Assembly (NCBI GenBank): GCA_031282725.1
Contig: JAITDD010000049.1
Span: 1 to 57,477 of the forward strand
DNA length: 57,477 nucleotides
Direction of reading: 5' to 3'
Source of the DNA: Mycoplasmataceae bacterium
Lineage (GTDB): Bacteria > Bacillota_I > Bacilli_A > Mycoplasmatales > Mycoplasmoidaceae
Part shown: in pieces, positions 50,361 to 57,477 of the stretch
Layout: every line of letters starts with the position of its first letter
Numbering within the stretch: position 1 is the stretch's first letter
Program-made: the position numbers and the translations under genes
Notes under the pieces: model-generated
Told to the model about the DNA's origin: nothing
The model's database searches: none
Seen by the model: the letters and a program-made list of their open reading frames with translations, nothing else

Positions 50361-51863
50361 ATGAGTAAGGTTTGCCTAATTATTATGGATGGGGTTGGAA
50401 TAAACGAAGATGGTGTTGGTGATGCTGTAAAGGCTGCTAAAACTCCTAATCTTGATTTCTTATTCGATCAATTTGCTCATTCCTCACTAGAAGCCAGTGG
50501 AAAAAGTGTTGGATTACCAGAAGGTCAAATGGGAAATAGTGAAGTGGGGCATTTAAATATCGGAGCTGGAAGAGTGGTATATACTGGACTTTCCATTATC
50601 AATAATGCTATTGAAACAAATAAGTTTACTTCTAACCCAAGTTTTAATGAAGCGATCAAACATTGTCAAAAAAACAAATCAAAACTGCACATCATGGGAC
50701 TTGTTTCCAAAGGTGGAGTTCACTCTTCTTTCGAACACTTACTTGCTTTAATTAACACATTTAAAGGAAAGAATGTTGACGTTATTTTACATATATTTGC
50801 CGATGGAAGAGATGTTGCTCCTAAATCCTTATTAAACGATTTAAATGAATTGAAGCCAGTATTAGAAAAAAATAATGTTAAGATAGGAAGTATTAGTGGT
50901 CGCTATTATTCAATGGATAGAGATAAAAATTGGGATCGTGTCCTTTTATTCTACGATGTTCTTTTAGGAAAAACTAATTCTTTTTTTACCGACCCTTTCT
51001 CTTTTATTCAAGAAAATTATGATAAAAATATTACCGACGAATTTATTGTTCCTTCCTTAAACCAAAGCTATCCAAACAGTGAAATTTGTTTATCTGATAA
51101 TGATAGCGTTATCTTCTTTAACTATCGTCCAGACAGAGCCAGAGAATTATCCCACCTTATTTTTAACTCCTCCTTATATGATTTCGAATGTGAAAGAAAG
51201 AAAAATCTTTATTTTGTTACAATGATGAAGTATGAAGGTATTGTTCCAAGTTCAATTGCTTTTTTACCAGAGAAGATAATAAACTCATTAGGCAGTGTCA
51301 TTAGTAAAAATAATCTAAACCAATTAAGGATCGCTGAAACAGAAAAATATGCTCATGTTACCTTCTTCTTTGATGGTGGGGAAGAAATTGATTATCCAAA
51401 AGAAACAAAAATTATTATCGACAGTCCTAAAACCCCTTCTTATGCTTCTATTCCTGAAATGAGTGCAGATAAGGTTTGTGAACAATTAATAAACAATATG
51501 ACTAAAAACGATGTCATTATCTGTAACTTCGCAAACGGTGATATGGTGGGGCATACTGGAGATTTTCATTCTACTATCAAAGCTGTTGAGAAAGTTGATG
51601 AATGTGTCGGAATGATTTATAAAGAAGCTTTAAAGAACAATTACACTCTTTTCATTACCGCGGATCATGGGAATGCGGAAGTTATGTTCAATGATAAGAA
51701 TGAAATTATCACGAGTCATTCCACAAACAAAGTACCTCTTATTATCTGTGACAAAAACATCAAAAAAATTAGCGATGGAAAACTTGCAGATATCGCCCCA
51801 AGTATTCTTAAATATTTAAATATTGAAATTCCTAAGGAAATGACGGGACATGTTTTATTTTAA
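50361..51863 (+). CDS. gpmI: 2,3-bisphosphoglycerate-independent phosphoglycerate mutase
   Basis: 500 residues. Metal sites and the active Ser are visible: IIMDGVGINED, EGQMGNSEVGHLNIGAGRVV (catalytic Ser), ADGRDVAPKS, SISGRYYSMDRDKNWDRV, NYRPDRAREL, NFANGDMVGHTGDF and TADHGNAEVM. It interconverts 3- and 2-phosphoglycerate in glycolysis, using Mn2+. The start at 50361 lies 4 bases after the previous stop. The end overlaps the acetyltransferase gene by 14 bp. Confidence 0.96.
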   Translation: MSKVCLIIMDGVGINEDGVGDAVKAAKTPNLDFLFDQFAHSSLEASGKSVGLPEGQMGNSEVGHLNIGAGRVVYTGLSIINNAIETNKFTSNPSFNEAIKHCQKNKSKLHIMGLVSKGGVHSSFEHLLALINTFKGKNVDVILHIFADGRDVAPKSLLNDLNELKPVLEKNNVKIGSISGRYYSMDRDKNWDRVLLFYDVLLGKTNSFFTDPFSFIQENYDKNITDEFIVPSLNQSYPNSEICLSDNDSVIFFNYRPDRARELSHLIFNSSLYDFECERKKNLYFVTMMKYEGIVPSSIAFLPEKIINSLGSVISKNNLNQLRIAETEKYAHVTFFFDGGEEIDYPKETKIIIDSPKTPSYASIPEMSADKVCEQLINNMTKNDVIICNFANGDMVGHTGDFHSTIKAVEKVDECVGMIYKEALKNNYTLFITADHGNAEVMFNDKNEIITSHSTNKVPLIICDKNIKKISDGKLADIAPSILKYLNIEIPKEMTGHVLF

Positions 51864-52293
51864 AAAGGCTGAATCTTCACATCTTTCACAAATATCAGAG
51901 TACGAACAAAAGAATTTTCCAGATACTTGTTATTCTTTAAAACAGTTAGAAGATATGTTTGGCAAATCTGATTATTCTTTTTTAGTAGCATTAGAGAAAG
52001 AAACTGAAAATGTCGTTGGATACCTTATAGCTCAAGTAAGCGAAGGGATGGTTGATATTTTTAAAATTTTTGTAAAAGAAGAATACCGTAGATGCAAAAT
52101 TGCTACATCTCTACTTAGATATATAATAGGACAGAATTTAAAAAGTGATATAATTTTAGAAGTTGCCGAAACTAACACCTCAGCGATAAGTTTTTATCTT
52201 AAACATAATTTCAAAATCGTTGCAAAAAGAAATGGTTATTACAAAAACGGAGTTGACGCACTAATAATGCTAAAAGAACAATATGAAAAATAA
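51850..52293 (+). CDS. rimI: GNAT acetyltransferase, RimI-like
   Basis: 147 residues. DIFKIFVKEEYRRCKIATSLL is the acetyl-CoA pyrophosphate loop, ILEVAETNTSAISFYLKHNF the RimI-like ExN site, and KRNGYYKNGVDALIM the C-terminal substrate segment. It probably acetylates the N-terminus of S18 or a similar target. It overlaps gpmI (14 bp) and the protease gene (11 bp). Confidence 0.75.
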   Translation: MFYFKKAESSHLSQISEYEQKNFPDTCYSLKQLEDMFGKSDYSFLVALEKETENVVGYLIAQVSEGMVDIFKIFVKEEYRRCKIATSLLRYIIGQNLKSDIILEVAETNTSAISFYLKHNFKIVAKRNGYYKNGVDALIMLKEQYEK

Positions 52294-53596
52294 AATTTTA
52301 ATCCTTCCCATCTTTTTCACCCCATTCTTTATCTTCTTCCCTGTTTCTTGTTCAACATCAAAGGATAAAGGTTTATACATTAATAACAACGATTTTTATT
52401 ACGGAACCGAACAAAACAAACTCACAATAACAGATGATGTGGAAAAAAAATTTACTAAAATTGATATCCTTAATGCCGGCAATGGTTCAGTATTAGATTC
52501 TTATTTTACAAGACAAAACAAATTCTCTTACATATTAAAAGCAGTGCCCGTAGAAACTATTCATGCTCACATTGTTTTTTATGACAAAATTGGAGATACT
52601 GTTGAAATTTCTAATGAACAAAGTAGCGATATCTACATTCACAATCAAGCTGACATAGATTATTTTAATGCAACTAAAACCAAAATTAAGAATATTTCTT
52701 TTAGCCTTATTGGAATAGCCGGGATGTATTCGTGTCGCGGAACTGGATGAATCGTGAAAAAAGAAGTTGACGCCGGACAAAACTATTACTACATGCTAAC
52801 TAATTGACATGTGAAACTAGGTGTTGATAAAGTTGGGGGATTAAGAGGATGAAGCCAAATGAAAGACAATGGGACATTAGCGGAATATAAATCATTCAAA
52901 ACTGTTGTAGATATTGGTCAATCTCACGCATTTTTTCCTACCAACTATGATCATATTGCTAGTGATGTTGCTTTATATAAGGTATCCTTTTATCCAGATA
53001 CTACTTCACATTCGCCTTCTTCTTTAGACCAAATAAACGCATATTGTGACGAAAATAATAGTTATATATCGAAACTTCATAATAGAGATTTGAATTTTCG
53101 AATTGATCAAAATTCAAGTGCTGAAGAAGAACAATTTTTCATCGGTGGATATCCGGTACATGGTAAATCAAACCCAGCCAAATTTGAATTTATCTCTTGT
53201 CGTTATTTTGATTCAGCCGGATATAAAGGAAAAAATTGAGTAAAAGGCCCTAATAATGAACTTCATGAACTTATTAATATGAGCCATTTTATTGACGACG
53301 AACAAACAAAGTATTCTGTTGCTAATGATATATTAATGCAACCTCATTCCTGCGATATTCTAGAAGGTGGTTCTAGTGGTTCCGTTGTTTTTGATAATGC
53401 GGGATGTGTCTGCGGAATTTATTGGGGAGGAAGAACTATCGCAGAAACCGAAGCTTATTGTGGAAATATCGAGACTTTGGGAAACTATCCTAATAAATAT
53501 GCTCCAGATGAAGATTTTACTAATTTTTCATTACATTCAACAGAAGTGTCAAAATGTCTATATGAACAATTAAAAACTATGCCTTTACAGAGCTAG
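52283..53596 (+). CDS. DUF31-type serine protease lipoprotein
   Basis: 437 residues. The signal peptide ends in the lipobox FPVSCSTS (Cys23), so it is a surface lipoprotein. The trypsin-like triad is visible: SCRGTGWIV and YMLTNWHV (His), HIASDVALYKV (Asp) and LEGGSSGSVVFD (Ser). This is the pattern of mycoplasma DUF31 peptidases, which include immunoglobulin-cleaving proteases. The triad looks intact. It starts inside the acetyltransferase gene; the 3' end overlaps a convergent small gene by 20 bp. Confidence 0.82.
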
Positions 53597-53711
53597 AAAG
53601 TTTTTGTTTTCTGTAAGCTTTATCAGCTTTCTTTTTTCTTAAAAGTTCTTTCTTAACTAACTTGTTAGCTCTTTTTCTTTTAACGATACGGTGTTTTCTT
53701 ATAGAACTCAT
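53577..53711 (-). CDS. Short Lys/Arg-rich protein, possibly ribosomal
   Basis: 44 residues, starting MSSIRKHRIVKRKRANKLVK, with 20 or more basic residues. The composition is that of a small ribosomal or RNA-binding protein, but it matches neither bL34, bL35, bS20 nor bS21 well enough to name. A TATAAT box lies 12 bases before ATG. Confidence 0.55.
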   Translation of the reverse strand: MSSIRKHRIVKRKRANKLVKKELLRKKKADKAYRKQKLSSSVKA

Positions 53712-53724
53712 AACTCAATTATTA

Positions 53725-54573
53725 TTATAATACCTTTCCTTTCGCTCGTTTAATAATTAATTTGTTACTAGCACGGTGGGGGTTACGAGTTTTAACTCCA
53801 ACTAATCTTCTACCTCAAGGAGATAAAGGAGCTGGACGACCAACACCTTGACGACCTTCACCACCACCGTGAGGGTGATCGTTAGGGTTCATTGCACTAC
53901 CTCGAACTGTTGGCTTAATTCCTAAGTGACGAGATTTTCCTGCTTTACCTAAATTGATAATTCCATGATCTTCATTGGAAACTAATCCGATTGTAGCTAA
54001 ACAAGCGTTAAAAATTTTTCTAGTTTCACCGCTATTAAGTTTGATTACTGTGTATTCGCCTGTTTCATCTTTACCTAGAACTTGAACGCTGGCACCAGCA
54101 CTACGAGCTAATTGACCACCGTGGTTTGGAGTTAATTCAACATTGTGAACGAAAGTACCTTCAGGAATTAATCCAATAGGTAATGTGTTTCCTGTTTTAA
54201 TATCTGCAGTTTTAGAACTTACAACAACGTCCCCAATTTTAATATCTTTTGGAGAAAGAATGTAAGATTTTTTTCCATTTTTATAAACGACTAAACTGAT
54301 GAAGCAAGTTCTGTTAGGGTCGTATTCGATAGTTTTGATAACAGCAGGGATGTCAAAAATATTTCTTTTAAAATCAATTTCTCTATATCTTCTTTTATTT
54401 CTTCCACCTTTATGTCTAACCGCAATTTTACCAGTGTTGGAACGTCCAGATTCATTGTGAATACTTTTTGTTAATTGTTTGTGGGGTTTATCAACAGTTA
54501 AATGTTTTTTATAATCGATTGTGATGATATTTCTTCGACCGCTACTACGAGGGCGTAATGTTTTAATTGGCAT
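53725..54573 (-). CDS. rplB: 50S ribosomal protein L2
   Basis: 282 residues, full length. [67 protein letters not shown] and [17 protein letters not shown] (peptidyl-transferase-proximal loop with the His) are in place. TGA-Trp at the usual W of SPWG. It follows rplV with a 2-bp gap; no rpsS lies between or near them. Confidence 0.97.
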
Positions 54574-54575
54574 AA

Positions 54576-55172
54576 TTATTTATTCTTCTCCTCCTTTTCT
54601 TCTATTATAGAAGCAATCTTAATTTCATCTTTAAGAGAAACTTGGTCAATTGGATTCTCATCTTCGATAACAGGCATTTGGTTTTCATCAACAGCAATGT
54701 TAGGTAATTCGTTATCAATAATATTGTTTTTTTGTTTTTTAGAAGGATTAACAAAATTCTTTTTGTTTTTGTTATTTTTAGCAATAACAGGCTTTTTAGA
54801 TTTTCCACTAATTTTTTTGTGTTGGTTAAGTTTGTCGCTAGCATCATCACTAACTGTAATTGTTAAATGAGAATGTCTTTTCTTAAGAACACTAGCGCTA
54901 CCTTTTGCCTTTGGAAGAGTTCTTTTAATTGTAATTCCTTGATCAGCGATAGCGTTTAAAACATACAATTTATTAATATCTAAACTAAGATTATGAGAGG
55001 CATTAGCAACGGCAGAGATTAGAATTTTTAAAACTATTTTGGCACCTTTTTTGTCAAGAACCATCAAGATTCGTTTAGCTTCGATGACTTTTTTTCCTCT
55101 AATTAAATCACAAATTAACCCTAATTTACGTGGAGAAATACTAATACCTTTTTGTTTCGCATAAGTAATCAT
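54576..55172 (-). CDS. rplV: 50S ribosomal protein L22 with long C-terminal extension
   Basis: 198 residues. The first 110 are uL22 ([41 protein letters not shown], described in parts). The last 85 are a charged, low-complexity tail: a Lys/Asn-rich part, then an acidic part ending [14 protein letters not shown] is 9 bases before ATG, so rplV has its own promoter and leads an L22-L2 pair. The usual order is L2-S19-L22. Confidence 0.95.
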   Translation of the reverse strand: MITYAKQKGISISPRKLGLICDLIRGKKVIEAKRILMVLDKKGAKIVLKILISAVANASHNLSLDINKLYVLNAIADQGITIKRTLPKAKGSASVLKKRHSHLTITVSDDASDKLNQHKKISGKSKKPVIAKNNKNKKNFVNPSKKQKNNIIDNELPNIAVDENQMPVIEDENPIDQVSLKDEIKIASIIEEKEEKNK

Positions 55173-55181
55173 GATATTATT

Positions 55182-55187
55182 ATTATA
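55182..55187 (-). promoter_or_regulatory. -10 box of rplV
   Basis: TATAAT on the minus strand, 9 bases before ATG. Confidence 0.7.
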
Positions 55188-55311
55188 TTCATCGAATGTT
55201 ATTTATATGAAATAAATGTTACAAATAAAGCATTTAGCTAAAAAATTAACTCGCATGTGTATTAATTGAGGCTTATATAATGCTTTAAATATTTCAAAAA
55301 ACAGAGTTGAA

Positions 55312-55317
55312 TATAAT
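55312..55317 (+). promoter_or_regulatory. -10 box of ppa
   Basis: TATAAT, 7 bases before ATG. Confidence 0.7.
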
Positions 55318-55324
55318 ATGAAAA

Positions 55325-55912
55325 ATGGATAATAAAAATAAAATCGTTCTTTCAGTAACAATTGAAATCCCAAAAAACTCCAACATTAAATACGAATACG
55401 ATCGTGAAACAGGTAAAATTAGTGTTGATCGAATTTTATATGGTCCTAGTGTTTATCCACAAAATTATGGTTTTCTTCCTGAAGCTTTAGATTGAGATGG
55501 CGATCCTTTAGACGTTATCGTTTTCGCAGATCAAGCTTTTATGCCTGGAATTATTGTTCCTTCTAGAATTATTGGAGCAATGGAAATGATTGACAATGGA
55601 GAAACTGACACAAAATTAATTGCCGTAATTGATTGTGATCCTAGATGAAAACATGTTAACTCTTTAAAAGATATCAACCCACACGAATTAGCAGTTATTA
55701 AAGATTTCTTTGAAACTTACAAACGATTACAAAACAAAACCGTGTTTGTAGATAAATTCCAAGATATCGATTGAGCAATTAATGATTACAAAGTTTGTGT
55801 TGATTTAATGAAAAAATATGGAAAAATGGATAAAGAAAAATTTATTGCTGAAATGAAGAAAAAACATCCAGAAAAATATCCTGAAGAAAAACCTAAAGCT
55901 TCTAAGAAATAA
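55325..55912 (+). CDS. ppa: Inorganic pyrophosphatase
   Basis: 195 residues, family [45 protein letters not shown] (described in parts) and VIDCDPRWKHV carry the Asp, Lys and Arg residues around Mg2+ and PPi. It drives biosynthetic reactions. TGA is Trp in LDWDGDP and elsewhere. TATAAT is 7 bases before ATG. The C-terminus is Lys/Glu/Pro-rich. Confidence 0.94.
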
Positions 55913-55938
55913 TATTTCTCTATTCTAATAATTTAAGC

Positions 55939-57258
55939 TTAATTCAATCAATCAAGAATAATATACGTCTTGTTACCTTTTTTAATAAACTCAACAACTT
56001 TCTTTTTTGAAAAGGTAAAATTGATATCTGAAATAGTTTCGCCGTTGTAACTTATAGATTTTTGTTCAATTAATTTACGAGCTTGGGATTTAGATTCACA
56101 AATAGAACTATTTACCAAAACATCAATCAAGGAAATACTTTGTTCTTCCTTTAAAAATACTTTGTTAGAAATTTCTTTGATTACTTTTTTCATCATAAAT
56201 AATGGGGCTTTTTCCAATCCACCATGGAAAAGGATTTCTCGAATTTGATTAGCTTCTTCTAAAGCTTTTTTTCCTCTAACATCAATAGTAACAGTATCCG
56301 CCAAAGTTTTTTGAGCCAATCTTTCATAAGGTTTTTTTGAGTGTTTATCAATGATTTCATCGATTACTTTTCTTTCAATCAATGTAAAACGGTATAAAAG
56401 ACTTTTCATCGCATCATCAGGTTGGTTGTATAGATATTGGTAGAATTCGTAATTAGAAGTCATTGTTTCATCTAATCAAATAGCACCAGAAGCAGATTTA
56501 CCGAACTTGGTTCCGTCAGGTTTTAAATAGAGTTTAACTCCAAAGCAACAAGCTTTGTTAGGCAAGTTTTTTTCGGAACACTTTTTTCGAATAAACTCTA
56601 ATCCGGTGGTTATATTACCTCATTGGTCAGCGCCACCAAATTGACAAAGCATTTGATGAGATACATATTTTTTTTCTTCCATTCCATCAAAATACATAAC
56701 AGTTCAATCTCATCCTTGCAAAAGGTTGTAACTGAATTCCGCATAGGAGATTCCGGTACTAAGTCTTCGAGAAACCACATCCTTATTTAAGATATAGTTG
56801 ACATTAATTCTTTTTCCGATTTCTCTCAAATATTCTCATACTGACATGTTTTTGTAAAAGGAAATATTGTTGACTATGTTGCTGACTTTGAAAATAGTTT
56901 TGTATTGTTTCGTGATCGATTTGACATTATTTTCGATCGCTTTGATATTAGCAACATCTCTTTCTTTAGCATCGCCTCCAGAATAGATTGGGTCACGTGG
57001 ATCTCCGACAATTCCAGTAATTCCACCGATAATAGCATAGATTTGGTAATTAGCTTTTTTTAATCATTTAAGAACTATATAAGTGGCATAATTTCCTAAG
57101 TGAAGAGATTTTGCTGAAGGGTCAGCTCCTATGTATGCGGCTTTCTTGTTTCTGTTTTTAATATCGAAAAAATTATCAAGATTTCCTTTCTCAGATTCTG
57201 CTGTATATTCGATAATTCCTCTTTCTTTTAATTCGTTTAATAAATCGTTATTTTTCAT
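55939..57258 (-). CDS. tyrS: Tyrosyl-tRNA synthetase
   Basis: 439 residues, class [22 protein letters not shown] (HIGH-type motif, described in parts), [33 protein letters not shown] and [12 protein letters not shown] (KMSKS-type) are all visible. The C-terminus has an S4 domain ([20 protein letters not shown]). TATAAT is 6 bases before ATG. Family-normal length. Confidence 0.96.
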
Positions 57259-57264
57259 AAAATC

Positions 57265-57270
57265 ATTATA
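57265..57270 (-). promoter_or_regulatory. -10 box of tyrS
   Basis: TATAAT on the minus strand, 6 bases before ATG. Confidence 0.7.
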
Positions 57271-57407
57271 TTAATTCGTGATTTTAGTGCTAACTCATTC
57301 CAATTTTATTCACCGAATTATTATTATCAAAGCTTATTTTGTCTAGTGTAAAAATAATGAGAAAGAAAGCAGTTAACAAATGATAAAACAATGATAAGGA
57401 CTAAGAA

Positions 57408-57477
57408 TTAACTACTTACTTTCTCCAAAATTGCTTGGTATTTTTCTGGGTTTTCGACAAAATATTTCTTGATACTT
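57408..57477 (-). CDS. Partial CDS, C-terminal end at the window edge
   Basis: A frame entering from the right edge ends at TAA 57410-57408 after IKKYFVENPEKYQAILEKV and two Ser. Too short to identify. Confidence 0.4.
   Translation of the reverse strand, partial: SIKKYFVENPEKYQAILEKVSS

Noticed and set aside
53577-53711. Calling the 44-residue basic protein bS21 or bL34
   Set aside because: The sequence lacks the diagnostic segments of both; only the basic composition agrees, so it is left unnamed.
1-57477. CRISPR array, rRNA operon or replication origin
   Set aside because: No regularly spaced repeats beyond three 23-bp units, no rRNA sequence and no dnaA/DnaA-box cluster were seen.

Overview
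The window is about 57.5 kb of AT-rich, gene-dense DNA from a Mollicute (mycoplasma-like bacterium). TGA is read as tryptophan in nearly every gene, for example in FtsH, CysS, DnaJ, L2 and NusG, where TGA falls at internal positions of otherwise complete conserved proteins. Stops are TAA or TAG. Neighbouring genes often overlap by 1 to 33 bp. No further taxonomic placement is attempted. The first 18 bases match the end of an Illumina adapter at 17 of 18 positions, so the left edge is probably a contig end with an artefact.

Positions 1-8000 are accessory. A candidate anti-phage operon (1590-6777) encodes a PP-loop/PAPS-reductase-family protein, a MORC/MutL-like GHKL ATPase, a compact Z1 helicase and a DUF4420-like PD-(D/E)XK nuclease. 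A damaged DUF4143-type ATPase gene lies on each side. The first operon gene carries an 11-unit GA repeat; one more unit would extend it by 41 codons into an overlap with the second gene's start.

Positions 8000-31100 mix housekeeping genes (rpsO, cysS, two APC permeases, an M24 peptidase, sufB, rnhA, ftsH, mtaB, cmk, an aminotransferase) with surface proteins, a RecB/Cas4-type helicase-nuclease with a partner, a VapD-like two-gene module and a tRNA-Glu(CUC). Positions 31100-44000 hold secreted and membrane proteins, dUTPase, ferredoxin, LemA, alanine racemase, nusG, dnaJ, a 981-residue VirB6/TrbL-like membrane protein and thiI. Positions 44000-57477 hold a helicase-Vsr-type nuclease split by a poly-A tract, then folA, tilS, rpsD, gpmI, a RimI-like acetyltransferase, a DUF31-type lipoprotein protease, rplB/rplV in non-canonical order, ppa and tyrS.

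Two themes run through the window. (1) Contingency loci: four surface-protein genes (8586, 15619, 34854, 35544) have a poly-A tract inside the signal peptide. Three are out of frame (OFF) and one is in frame (ON). Both large defence-like loci also have repeat-tract frameshifts. (2) A TATAAT -10 box lies 6-9 bases before the start codon of at least 26 genes on both strands, so transcription should begin at or within a few bases of the start codon (leaderless mRNAs). This rule was used to choose several starts, for example thiI at 43870.
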